This document shows, piece after piece, positions 28,504-39,176 of a stretch of 64,000 nt of DNA (positions are counted from its first letter, which is position 1; each line of letters begins with the position of its first letter). A program made the translations under genes and the position numbers. The stretch comes from Emiliania huxleyi CCMP1516. Taxonomy: Eukaryota; Haptophyta; Isochrysidales; Noelaerhabdaceae. Location of the stretch: NCBI RefSeq assembly GCF_000372725.1, contig NW_005198244.1:648578-712577 (forward strand), in the 5' to 3' direction. The notes beneath the pieces were generated by a model. It had not been told where the DNA came from. It saw only the letters and a program-made list of their open reading frames with translations, and searched no databases.

Positions 28504-31500
28504 TCAGAGGAAGCCGCGGCACTTCTCGGAGCCGCACTTGCACGCGATTTTCGACATCTGGCCATCCACGCACCCCTGGTTGCGGCGGTAGCCGAGCTCC
28601 GTCCCCGACTCGATGTCCTCCTTCGCGTAGAAGCCGACGCGTTTGATCCGCCGGTCGCCGTATGGGTGGTCGAGGTAGCGGAGCTCCAGGTTGGGCGAGC
28701 AGGAGAAGTTGATGAAGGCGGCGACGTTGCGCATGGCGAAACCGTCGATGGCGGCATACGCCTCCGCGCCTCCCCGGCCCGAGGGGGTGAAGATGTAGGA
28801 CGAGTTGATCTCAGCGCGCTCCTCCCGCGCCTTCATCTCGCTCTCCGAGATGAGCTCGCCGACATACTCGCAGACGAAGTCGCCGCGCTTGAGGGCTTTC
28901 AGCGTCTTCACGCCCCAGCCCTTGTCGGCGTACCGGGTCACGCAGAGGCGGACGGTGACGCCCTGCTGCGACGCGCGGTTCTCGCACTTCTTGGGGTGCT
29001 CGGCGCACGCACAGGCAATGGTGCACTCGCTCGCGCCGCAGCTGCACGGGTTCTTGAGGTCCATGCGGGAGCCCACGCGGCAACACGGGTGCTTGCCCCA
29101 GACCTCGCCCGGCGCGCGTGTCTTGCCGCAACCCCGGGCGGGGAGCTGGCTGCAGCCGTGGGTGCAGCCGCTGGGCAGCCGGAGGAACTGCGGCGGCATG
29201 TCGTATGGAGCGCTCTCGGTCATGTAGATAAACGGCGGCAGCGGCTGGTCGCCCTTGTACGTCACGGTCATCACCTTTCCGTCCACCTCCACGATCTGCT
29301 CCTCCGGATCGCGAAACTCGAACCGCGAGATGAAGGCGGGGTCGGAGACGGACTGGCCCGGCGGCGGCGTCTGTGCCGCCCACGCCTCCGCCGCCGCGGC
29401 GAGCTGCGCCTCCGCACCCGCCTCCGGAAGCGCCGTGCGCGACCACCAGAGGGCGACGAGCTGGCGCGTGCGCGCCGGCCACTCGCAGGCAAGGAGGTCG
29501 CGGCGCACCTCAGCCGCGGTGCGGGCGGCGGCGCTGGGCGTGGTGGGTGGGCCGCCCGCGCAGATCGACGCGTTGTAGAGGACGAGCGCCCGCTCGAAGG
29601 AGCCCTTGCGGTCGCTGAGGAGCGCGGCGGCGAGCGGCGAGCACGCGCAAATGTCGAGGCGCTCGAGGAAGCGGAGTCGTGCGCCGCGTCCCGTCTCCTC
29701 GCCGCACGCGCTGCACGGCTCGCAACCCTCGCTGCGGCCGCAGTGGCGGAGGAGACGCCGCGACGCGGCGGGGGCGGCCGGCGGGTGGACGAAGGCACTG
29801 CCATGCCCAGCGCCCGACGGCGTGGGCGGCGGCAGCACGGCGTGCAGCAGCAGCAGCAGCGGCTCCGAGTGGTTGACGCCCTTGAAGCGCTTCTTGAGGG
29901 TGGCGAGCCAGTGGAGGACCGACTCCTTCCCGCCCGGCGCCGCGTCGCCCGCTACGAGACCGGCGGCGTGCAGCTGCGGCACGAGGGGCGGGGGAGTCGG
30001 CCCATGTGGCCTTGGGGTGCGGGCGAGGTTTAAAGGGGCGAGCCTGCTCGAGCGACGGCGCGGGCTCGCGCAGCTTGGTCGCCACCGGGAGCAGCTGCCC
30101 CGCGCTGTCCTTAAGCGTCTTGAGCAGCGCGTCGTGCCACTCGCGCACGAGCGCTGCGCTCCACTCCACCGGCGGGGGAGTGCGCGCGTCGCGTGGCCGC
30201 TTCACGACGGTGTTGCTGCCGCCGGCCGCTTCGGCCGGCGCCTCGTCCCGCTGCCGCTTGTGGCCGCCCGCCAAAGCGGCCGACGCCTCGTCCCGCTGCC
30301 GCTTGTGGCCGCCCTCCGATGGGGTCGCTCCTCCGCCCGGAAGCTTGCTCGCCGGCGTCTTGACCGCAGGGTTGGCCAGCTGTGCGCTGCCGCGCCCGCC
30401 GCGCCCGCCGCGCCCGCCGCGCCCGCCGCGCCCGCCGCACCCGCCGCGGGCGGTGAGGGGGGCAGCCGTGGCCGCAGCGGGGTCGGCGGGCGTGGTGGAG
30501 CGCCCGGCCGGCGGCGGCTTCGGCGGGCTCGGCTCGCCGGCCAGCGCAGCCGAGAGGTCACGGATCGGGTACGGCCTCGCTGGCAGGGCGAGGAAGAACT
30601 CGTCGGCGGCGACGTCGAAGGCGTCGACGAGCAGGTCGATCGGCAGGTGGCCCTTGCCGTTGCGCCTTGGAGAGCCGCCCGCGGCGAGGAGCAGCCGCGC
30701 CACCTTCGCCGCGCGCGCCGCGAGGTTGTCCGTGAGGTCCTGGGACACGCACCAGTGGAGCGCCGTCCAGCCGTTGTTGTCGGTGGCGTCGACTTGCCCG
30801 CTCGGCGTGTGCTTGAGCAGCTGCTCCACCACCGCCGGGCTCGCGTGCTCCGCCGCCGTCATCAGGCACGTCCACCCCTTCTTCTTTTGCGCGCGCTGGA
30901 GCTCGGCAGCCGGCTGCGGCGAGAACGCCAGCAACTGCTCCGCAGCCTCTGCCGCAGCCGCGTGCTCGGCGTCGCCGTCCGGGTGCTCGAGATCGCCGAG
31001 CCGCTCGCACAGGAGAAAGAGCGGCGTCCGGCCCTTGCGGTCGATCGGCATCGCCGCCGCCGGCCCGCCTCCCAGCTCGAGGAGACGCCGCACCAGCGGC
31101 CAGGCCCCGGCGGCTACGGCGGCGTGCATGGGCGTGTCCTGGTACGGTTTGTCGCGCGAGCCCCACACCTTGGCGCCGTTGCCGATGGCTTCCGCCACCG
31201 CAGCATACGTCTTGCACTCGGGGCTGGCGAGCGCCGCGAGGTTGCGGCCGGCCTGCCCGAGCATGTCGCACAGGTACGTCGTTTGGGCCTCCTCCTGCCT
31301 CGACTGCTTCGACTGCTTCGCCTTGGCCGCTCGCGACGCCCCGTCCTGCCCGCCCGCCACCTCGGCCGCAAGCGACGCAGCCACTCCCGAGGAAGCTGCC
31401 GCCGCCTCCGCCTCGGCCGCCGCCTCGGCCGCCACCGCGGCCGCCACCTCGGCCGCCGCCGCGGGCTGTGCCCGGGGGGGGCACTCTGCAGGTTGTGCCG

Positions 31501-31640
31501 GCGCCGTCCCCCAGCCCGCAGAGTCCCCCACAAGCGCCGGAGGTGGTGCCAGCGCCTCGCGCGGCGTCGGCCCTGCGGACTGTGCGGGCGCCGCCGCCCC
31601 AGCCTCTGCCGGCGCCGCAGCCGGTGCTGCCGCAGGTGCC

Positions 31641-31672
<32 letters not shown>

Positions 31673-32200
31673 TGCCCGCGTCGCAGCCGGTGTTGCAGGT
31701 GCCGCGGGCGGCGCCGGCTCTGCGGGTTGCGCGGGCGCCGTGTCGGCCGCTGCCGCCTCCGCGGCGTGCGCGTCCACAGCGTTCGCAGACCCAACGGGGG
31801 GGGCAGGGCAAGTCGCCGTGAGTGGCGGCGCAGGCGGCGCTTGCAGCGAACAGACGCGCGTGTCCCATGGCACAATCGCAGCCGTCCCATGCTTCATTTT
31901 GGTGAACTTGGAAGTGTGCTTTCTGCAGCGGCACGGCACGTGGAACTTGAACTTGACGCGGGCACCGGCGGTGGCGGCGGCGGCGGCGGCGGCGGACAGC
32001 TGCGGTGGAATCGTGATGCGCAGCTTCACAATGTGCGGCTGGTCTCCGGACTCTTTCTCCGTCGCCCGTTCGAGCCGTACCCGTCCGAGGTTGATGATCT
32101 CCTCGCAGGGCGTGCCAGTGGACGTCATCGGGGACGGCAACGCCTCAGCGGGGCGGCCGGGGCCTGCAACCAACTCAAGCCCTCGGGCGACACTAGCCAT
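28504..32200 (-). CDS. Ankyrin-repeat SET-domain protein (EHMT-like layout)
   Basis: From the ATG at 32200 (MASVARGLELVAG) the frame runs to about 30010. It covers an N-terminal region with a Cys/His patch (HVPCRCRKHTSKFTKMKHG), a long Ala/Pro linker, and ankyrin repeats (YQDTPMHAAVAAGAWPLVRR, RKGRTPLFLLCERLG, NNGWTALHWCVSQDL). A GGRGGRGG tract and basic HKRQRDEA repeats follow. The frame then shifts, so an intron or error lies near 30000-30050. The second half (to 28504) has a cysteine-rich pre-SET region (GCSQLPARGCGKTRAPGE, CSCGASECTIACACAEHPKK), a SET domain (TRYADKGWGVKTLKALKRGD, FVCEYVGELISESEM, FINFSCSPNLELRYLDHPYG) and a post-SET CKCGSEKCRGFL. Ankyrin plus pre-SET/SET is the layout of G9a/GLP H3K9 methyltransferases. 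Two catalytic-loop residues differ (see findings). That the two halves are one gene is an inference from adjacency and order. Confidence 0.72.
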
Positions 32201-33025
32201 GGGGCGGGGCGGGGCGATGTTTTCCCTCAATAGGGAAAAAGAATTTCGAGCAAGACGGCACTAGCCGTCTTCTTTCTTTTCTTTTCGTTAGCCACACCAG
32301 GGGTTGTCTGGTTTATTTATTTATTAGGCACGGGACTGGCGCGCACTGGCACTAACACAGGTAATTTTAAGCGAAAAAGTTTTAACCCCCCTTCCCTCCT
32401 TTGGTTGGGTTGCCTGTCTTCCTTCTTTCTTGAGCACTTGAGCACTGGGTAGGGTCGATTCCGCATGGTACGGGAGGACCCCTCGATCGTCTCGCCCTCC
32501 CTCGCTCGCTGGTGTGTGAGTATTCTTGATACGAAACCACGGACGACACACACCAGTCGACTCGCATCGGTTGCCCTCCATGAACGGAGCTATTCTCGCG
32601 TCCACACCACACCTGGCTCCAACGTGGACACGCCCATAGCTGGGGACACTACTAGGTCACGCACGGCATCAGAAGTTCTATCTCTGCACTCTGGGCCCCG
32701 AAAGGCATCTCTAGCAAGCGTCGTTACGCATGCGCCCTCCCCTCCCGGGCGCAAGCGCCTCACGTCTCGACAGAGCGTAAGCTCTTGGTGTGCGACGAGA
32801 CGAGTTTTACACACACACACACACACACACGCTGGTGTGCTCATCGATCGGGGGGGGTCCATAAACACGGTACAGGATCGAGGACGAGGTGCACGCCGCT
32901 GAGGGGCCGCAGAGGGTAGATCGGGCGGTGTCGTCCCCCCTCTCCATCATCTCGAAGGAGATGTCGTCGGGATGGACCCCCGACCCACCCACCCCTGACT
33001 GACGGGCCATCACGCAACCCCCACA
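32201..33025. other. Intergenic with repeat pieces and a CA microsatellite
   Basis: 32324-32372 is a reverse copy of the dispersed family (GGGACTGGCGCGCACTGGCA). A (CA)n tract lies at about 32811-32830. 32920-33025 may hold intron sequence of the next gene fragment. No complete gene is recognised. Confidence 0.45.
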
Positions 33026-33331
33026 GGCAACCATGTGTACGACCACATCAGCGGACCCAAGCATCGCCTCGACGTCGCGATCGCCGCGGGCGACAGCGCC
33101 GCGGAGCGCTCGCTCCCTCATGGATTGGTTGGCCAAAGCTTTTCGACGCCCGGTCAGCGCAATGGCAAGCGGGACGGGTACCCCAGGAGCGCTGGCACCG
33201 TCACCACAAGCGCGCAGGCCGAGGGCGCGATCGAAGGCAGCGCTGCCATGTACGAGCTGCCCTCGCCCTACGCCACGGGGTTTGCCTTCTCCCGCTTCGA
33301 CGCGGAGGAGCAGGTGTCAAAATGTAGATGA
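33026..33331 (+). CDS. Exon or remnant of a secreted-type protein domain
   Basis: It follows a good acceptor (ACCCCCACAG at 33025) and reads NHVYDHISGPKHRLDVAIAA, then ERSLPHGLVGQSFSTPGQRN, then TTSAQAEGAIEGSAAMYELP and SPYATGFAFSRFDAEEQV to a stop at 33329-33331. The HGLxGQSF and TTSAxAEGAIEG motifs are ones I recall from the C-terminal domain of large algal secreted proteins, but I cannot name the family. Upstream exons were not found, so this may be the last exon of a gene with long introns or a broken copy. Confidence 0.45.
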   Translation, partial: GNHVYDHISGPKHRLDVAIAAGDSAAERSLPHGLVGQSFSTPGQRNGKRDGYPRSAGTVTTSAQAEGAIEGSAAMYELPSPYATGFAFSRFDAEEQVSKCR

Positions 33332-34308
33332 AAGGAGGAGGTTGGAGCCGAGTCCAACCAGCGCTGGTGCTTGTGCCGGCTAGGGTAGCAGATCGCCCTC
33401 CTATCAAGCCACGAAACGTGTGTTGCAGGCGCACCCCGAGGCCGGCCTCCCGGCGGGCGGCGAGGCTTCGGCTACTGACGACGAGGCGGCTTGAGAAGGG
33501 AGGGGCTGGCACGCTGGGCGTGGTCGGGTTGGCGGTGTCCCATTCCCAGGGTGGGAGGGTTGGGTGAGGGAGGGGCGGCTGCTCCTCTGGGAGGAGGACC
33601 TGGAGGGGTTACGGCGCGGCCCGGCCCGCGGCGCTGGCGGGGGGGGCGGGAAGTCCCACAGCAAACGCCGACTGGAGGCACGGCGGGAGCGAGTGGGGGG
33701 GGGGGGGGGGATGGTCTTTTCGGCGAGCACCGTGCTCGCGGATTCGACCATCCGCCTGACTAACCATTCCGACGACGGCTTCTGGGAGGAGGACGGCTTC
33801 TGTGAGGACGACGGCTTCTATTAGAAGCCGTCGTCCGCGCTTTGCCTGTTGTGTGAATCGTGCGTGTGCGACAGAGTTTGCTTGTAAAATTCTTCCCGCG
33901 CTCCCTCTTTCAGCTGCCTCTCCGCCCTCGCCGGTCAGGGGCAACGTGACAAGCGACCGGCACATCGGCTTTCCCAAACACATACACATACATCACAAGA
34001 GAAGAGAGTGTCTGGGGGTGTGGGGGTGCAACCGCCAAGGGCTTTACAAGTTGCGACCCTCGCCGCCGGCTCGTCTCTGCCGCGCTGCGCGCACGCGGCG
34101 GCGTCGCTCTCTCGCGCGACGGATTGGTGCCGCGGCTCGCCGCCGATGCGCACTGCGCTCGTCCGACCACACGCGGCACGCGCGGTACGGCAAAACCGCG
34201 GGTTTACGTCCATGTCCGACATCTCGCTCGAGACCGCCCGAAAGTTTCAATATCGAGTGATCTATCTCTCTCTCTACCTAGGTGTGTGAGTGAGTACTCA
34301 CAAGTGTC
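33332..34308. other. Intergenic, repeat-rich
   Basis: The stretch contains G-runs (33697-33710), a short imperfect ACGACGGCTTCT repeat (about 33772-33820) with the reverse complement AGAAGCCGTCGTC right after it (a hairpin), and a TTGTAAAATTCTT tail of the dispersed family at about 33880-33895. No gene is recognised. Confidence 0.45.
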
Positions 34309-34400
34309 GTCAGGACTCCGCCAGGACTCCGTCAGGACTCCGTCAGGACTCTGTCAAGGACTCTGTCAGGACTCTGTCAGGACTCTGTCAGGACTGTCAG
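34309..34400 (+). repeat. 11-bp tandem repeat
   Basis: About eight copies of the unit TCAGGACTCTG (variants CCAGGACTCCG, TCAAGGACTCTG) stop a few bases before the foldback element. The last unit merges into the GTCAGTGTTG sequence that is duplicated on the far side of that element. Confidence 0.9.
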
Positions 34401-34405
34401 TGTTG

Positions 34406-35269
34406 GTGATTAAGAACCTTCTTTTCTAGACGGCGAGTTTTGTTGTAAAATTCTAGACGGCTTGGATTGAGAGCAGCCTCGCTCTCAATCCTAGAAGTCG
34501 AAGGATTGTGAGCAGCACCCCTCGCAATCGTAGCATCTCTGTACGATTGCTAGCACCTACGCTCGCAATCCTACATCTTCTAGGACTAAGAGCAGCTCCG
34601 CTCCCAAGGTGACTGGTGACGCCTACGACTACTACCAGCGCGCTCGCAATCCGAGCAAAGTCTAGGATTGCGAGCAGCACTGCTCGCAATCCGAGCAACA
34701 TGCCTCCGATTGCGAGCAGTAGCGCTCGCAATCCTACATCTTGTAGGACTATGAGCGGCGGCGCTCACAATCGTACCCAAGATCCAAGGATTGCTAGCAC
34801 GTGCACAGAGGGCGCTCCCAATCGCTCCAGCCGCGAGCGCTTGTGAGTGAGCGCGCCGGGAGGGTCTCCTCACAATCCAAACAGTGATCGCACCGATTGC
34901 GAGGGGACCCGCTCGCAATCCTAGAAGTCGTAGGACTGTGGGCGGTGTCGCTCGCAATCGGCGAAAGTTCTAGGATTGCGAGCGCTACTGCTCGCAATCG
35001 GAGGCATGTTGCTCGGATTGTGAGCAAAGCTGCTCGCAATCCTAGACTTTGCTCGGATTGCGAGCGCGCTGGTAGTAGTCGTAGGCGTCACCAGTCACCT
35101 TGGGAGCGGAGCTGCTCTTAGTCCTAGAAGATGTAGGATTGCGAGCGTGGGTGCTAGCAATCGTACAGAGATGCTACGCTTGCGAGGAGTGCTGCTCACA
35201 ATCCTTCGACTTCTAGGATTGAGAGCGAGGCTGCTCTCAATCCTAGCCGTCTAGAAAAGAAGGTTCACC
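34406..35269. mobile_element. 864-bp foldback element made of nested palindromes, with target duplication
   Basis: The two halves are inverted copies of each other over the whole length, with the axis near 34840. The outer arm starts AACCTTCTTTTCTAGACGG on the left and ends with its exact complement at 35247-35265. Each arm is built from about eight units that are themselves palindromes, such as GGATTGCGAGCAGCACTGCT followed by CGCAATCC. Identical 10-bp direct repeats GTCAGTGTTG flank the whole at 34396-34405 and 35270-35279. There is no coding capacity. Long-TIR foldback elements with 9-10 bp duplications occur among Mutator-like transposons. Arms this well preserved suggest a young insertion or repair between the arms. 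Confidence 0.9.
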
Positions 35270-35877
35270 GTCAGTGTTGACAGTTGCGGGAGCTCCACAA
35301 ACCAGGTTGCAATCTCCACTATGGGGAGAATTCGTACGTTAGCTCTTAGTCGAGCTGTGTAGAGATGAGAGCGCTGGAGAGCGCTGTAGAGCTGTAGAGC
35401 TCTACATCCGCCGCGGGACAGAGCGATGCAGATGTAGAGCGATGTAGAGGCGCTCTACAACGTGAAATTTCTACAACAAACGTTGTTTTGTTTAAATTCT
35501 ACAACAAACTCTACTCGAGTACACCGCATCGGAGGGATCTTAGATACTCCGGGATCGATAAATTGTTATCGACGGAACTTTGTGTGTCGCGCCCCTTGCG
35601 GGGGGGGGGGGGCGGAGGCGCCCGAGGAAGCAGCGTATCTCGGTCGTTCTTCACACGGCGGACAATCGCAGAGCAGGTTGTGAAAATGAAAGAAAGAAAG
35701 AATTTTACACAACAAAACTCCCTCGCACAACACTGGGCACGGGACTGGCGCGCACTGGCACTTACTCAGGTACACCGAAAGAAAGAAAACATAGCGCCAA
35801 CCGCCGGCGGCCCCCGGGCCTCGTTGCCAACTCTGGTGTGTGTGAGAGCTCGCGTTTTCGCACAGCAAAAAAGCCGG
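35270..35877. other. Intergenic with small inverted repeats and a dispersed-repeat copy
   Basis: 35360-35460 has repeated GTAGAGC and its complement GCTCTAC, with hairpin potential. 35628-35790 is a reverse-type copy of the dispersed family (TCGTTCTTCACACGG, AACAAAACTCCCTCGCACAA, GGGACTGGCGCGCACTGGCA). The next gene starts 88 bp beyond it. Confidence 0.55.
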
Positions 35878-36599
35878 ATGGGAGGACCGTCGCCTGGGGC
35901 CTACACCTCGCCGTCCGGCCGCGGCGGCAGAGGCAGCTGGGGCAAGGGCGGGCGCGGCGGGCGCGGCGGCGGGCGCGGCTCTGGCCGCGGCGGCATACCG
36001 GGGATGCAGGCGCCGGCGCGCAAGCGCGCACGCTCGCTGGAGCGTCTTCTGAAGAGCGGCAAGCTTCCCGAGTCGGCGCGCGCTCAGAAGGAGAACGAGC
36101 TCGCGGAGCTGCTGCAGCAGGCGCAGCGGACAAAGCGGGTCGAGCGCGAGAAGCTCAACAGCAGAAAGTACCACGGCGTCAAGTTTTTCGAGCGGCGCAA
36201 GCTCGAGCGGCGGATCGAGTCGCTCAAGCGGAAGCTGGGCGACGGCTCGAGCGGCGGCGGCGAGGCGGAGCGCCTCGAGGAGCAGCTGCGGACCGCCGAG
36301 CACGACCGGCTGTACGTGCTGCACTTTCCGCGCAACAAAAAGTACCTGTCGCTCTTCCCATCCTCGGACGCGGACAACGAGGCGGTGGCGAAGCTGCGGA
36401 AGAAGATCCGCGACCGGATCGTCCGGCAGGCCGAGGCGGGCAAGCTCGGCCCGCCCGAGGAGGACGAGGGCGGCGACGACGAGCCGGAGGCGGCGGAGCT
36501 GGAGGCGAGCGAGGCGGCGCTCGCGGAGGACGCGTTCTTTGCGGCGGCGAGCGACGACGACGAGGAGGAGGAGGCGGCGGCGGCGGCGGAGGGGGAAGG

Positions 36600-36646
<47 letters not shown>

Positions 36647-36822
36647 AGGCGGAGGCGGAGGCGGAGGCGGATGCAGAGGTGGCGGCGCATGCCGCGGAGG
36701 CGGCGGAGGCAAAGAAGGGCAAGGCGAAGGGCAGGAGGGAGAAAAGAGACCGCGGTGGCGAGGTGGGCGACACCAAGGCAAAGAAGAAGAAGGCGAAAAA
36801 GGCGAGGGCGGCGGATGTGTGA
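35878..36822 (+). CDS. EFG1: rRNA-processing protein EFG1
   Basis: An intronless 314-residue protein from the ATG at 35878 (MGGPSPGAY). An RGG-rich N-terminus is followed by the EFG1 core: KRARSLERLLKSGKLPESAR, AQKENELAELLQQAQ, then KLNSRKYHGVKFFERRKLER, IESLKRKL, and after a short gap AEHDRLYVLHFPRNKKYLSL FPS. The order and wording match the conserved FFER and YISLFP motifs of the family. Yeast Efg1 acts in the nucleolus in 18S rRNA maturation in the small-subunit processome. The C-terminus is acidic, with a poly-Ala run encoded by a GCG repeat (36600-36645), and ends with a Lys-rich nuclear or nucleolar signal. The upstream frame is also open, but runs through a dispersed repeat, so I start at 35878. 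Confidence 0.88.
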
Positions 36823-39176
36823 CCGTCTGCGTCTCAGCTCTTCAGCGCAGCGTCGCGACGCTCCGTTCTTCTAAGGTAAGGTAAGGTAGATTTCTCCACA
36901 CAAACAAAGTGGCGTAAAAGGGGGGGCGACCTTCGCAACCACATCCGGGCGAGACGAGGGAGGGAGCAGGACTCTGCGGAGTCAGCAGGTCCACGCGTCC
37001 AGGAGGATGATCGTGTACGAAGAGATTACACGCTTTACGGTATTCCATCTGTTACAGATTAGGAGCAGCAGGGACCCGAGGGACCATGTGGAAGACGGCT
37101 AGTGCTAGTCCCCCATTGGGAGGACGACCCCGGCTAGTCGCCGACCACACCCACAAAGAACCCTGCACAAAGATCGCACGGGCGGGGACCTGACACCTGT
37201 TTTCCACTCTTTTTACCCATCTCACAGTAGCAGAGAGGTGTCCGTTTTTTTTACCCACATCCGGCAGGTAAAAAACAAGAGTGAAGAGAAACAAGCGCGC
37301 CGGGACGCGACCCGGACCCCGCCGGCGCCGCGCGACCCCGGGCGCTGCCGCCGGCCCGTCAAGTCCCTCCCGGGCCGGGGTCGCGGTCCCCCCCCTGATA
37401 CCGCGCCCCTTACACACGCTCCTGGCAGCCTTCAAGCTTCATTCATCCTCCTCCTGTGTAGCGTGTACGGGTCTAGGTGCTCTCACCTGTATTTTGTGTA
37501 TACCCCGTTACAGCAATACAGGCCGGTAGAGCGGGAGGGGACGCATGGTCATATTACCGCGCGTGCGGTCGTCAGCAACGAACGGTGCCACTGGACTCGC
37601 GCCGTGGTTTCTCGCACGCACGCCGTGACGGCTTGTCTCTGGGCTGGGCTGGGCTGGACGGGACTGGGCTAGGCTGCCGCCCGCCCGCCCGCCCGCGCCC
37701 GCCCGCCCGCGCCCGCGCAGCGAAAGCCCGGGTCCCCGAAAAAGATGCGCGTGCCGGAGTGAGAGGCCTTCTCCTCACCACATTCCCCGCGCCGTGTTGC
37801 CTTCTTGGCCGTCACGACATCTCGGCGGCCTCCTCGACCATCGGAAGGGGGGTGGAGGTCACTGGAACCGCGGTGGTCATTTGCGTCATCGCATAGAGTT
37901 CGTTCATGTTCATGTTTACGATCTTGACCGCCCTGACCTGTAGGGAAATTGGGGTATTGAGGGGGGGTGTAGAGAGAACTTGGGAGGAGGGACTTTGCTC
38001 TGCCTTCGTCCCGTTGGAGAGCCACTGTCCAGAGCCTCTGCGCCCGCGCGTTGATGGTGCGGGCGCCACCATCGGCTTCCTGGGAGCATGGATGGATGGC
38101 GGGGGTGGCGGGGGTGGCGGGGATGGCGGGGGTGGCGGGGGTGGCGGGGGTGGCGGGGGTGGCGGGGATGGCGGGGATGGTGGGGATGGCGGGGATGGTG
38201 GGGATGGTGGGGACGGCGGGGACAGGAGTGGGATGAATGCGCACCCCATGCGAAGTTCGGGCGCGAAGGTAGTCGACAGAGTCCAGCCGGTCGGGATCTG
38301 AAGTGCGGGATTTTGGGCTGAGACAGAGTGGGATTCGGGAGGGGGCGGTCGCTCTCCTTCCGCGCCTGCGATGGGGGTGGCCCCTGCGCGATTTGTTGAA
38401 TTGGCACCGGTGATCCCCGTGGCAGTCGCACACAAAACGGGAGTATCTCATGCCCCTTCTTGAGCCAGTACAGGACGCTTACCTCGTCACCCGCCTGGCT
38501 CGGAACAGATGGGCTGAGCTGGGACTCGGCTCGCAGCGGTGAGCAGCAGTGGGCAGTGGGCAGTGGGCGCGCGGGGTGGGCCTCCATGCGTTGGTTTCGC
38601 TGTATCCTCCGCCCCACGCAGCTTATGGTGGACTTTTAACTGTCTTGCAGTTAGTCCGGAGTGTTTTGTCCAACACAGGGTTATATTCTCGGTCGAATAT
38701 GACAAGAATACCCCCCGGACTGCAGTTAGTTGCGGACTGCAGTTAGTTAAGCCAGGACAGCGCGGAATGCGAGCGAGGAGAGAGAGGGGGGCGGGGGGGG
38801 AGGGAGGAAGGAGGGAGAGAGCAGGGAGGGAGGGAGAGAGAGGAGGATCAGTCTGTCACCAACCTTGCCAAGACCAAGAAAGGGAGGGCGGCCACGCCGA
38901 CAGTCGCGGCGGCCTGACGGCCGCCCTCCCCGGGGACGTTGGGGACCCCGCCGCAAACCCCGTGCACCACACCCTCCCAGCGGGCGAGTCAACCAGCCCC
39001 GCGCGGCCGAGCAATCAGCGCCTCCAAGCGCGGCCGCGCGCACCGCCGGTAGGAAGACCGGCGGGCCGCTCTACGGCGCGGCGGCCCCCCCCCGGTGGCT
39101 ACGGCGCGGCGGCCCCCGGTGGCGGCGGTCGGCCCGAAGCCGACCCCGCCGCGCGCCTTCCGCAACCCTCGGGCCC
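36823..39176. other. Intergenic, mostly repeats and low complexity
   Basis: 36870-36895 has a GGTAAGGTAAGG run seen inverted at 25105-25135. 37206-37262 shares ACCCATCTCACAGTAG-type sequence with 45865-45900. 38098-38222 is a 9-bp minisatellite (GGCGGGGGT and GGCGGGGAT units). 38490-38760 has no gene signal. 38860-39176 is GC-rich and may hold further minus-strand exons of the fragment at 39177-39398, but no motif supports them. Open frames in this region look like by-products of composition. Confidence 0.45.
38098..38222 (+). repeat. 9-bp minisatellite
   Basis: About thirteen tandem copies of a 9-bp unit alternating GGCGGGGGT, GGCGGGGAT and GGTGGGGAT. The G-run spacing could form quadruplexes on the plus strand. 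The apparent Gly-rich ORFs here are trivial. Confidence 0.9.

Noticed and set aside
29606-32233. Two very long plus-strand ORFs (over 700 residues) opposite the ankyrin-SET gene
   Set aside because: Ankyrin, pre-SET, SET and post-SET motifs are all on the minus strand. The plus-strand frames are Arg/Ala-rich with no motif, typical of antisense frames in GC-rich genes.
34309-34400. CRISPR array
   Set aside because: The 11-bp units are directly contiguous with no spacers, and the sequence is eukaryotic nuclear DNA.
36539-36874. Arg-rich ORF in another frame of EFG1
   Set aside because: Produced by the GCG and GAG repeats that encode the Ala/Glu tail of EFG1.
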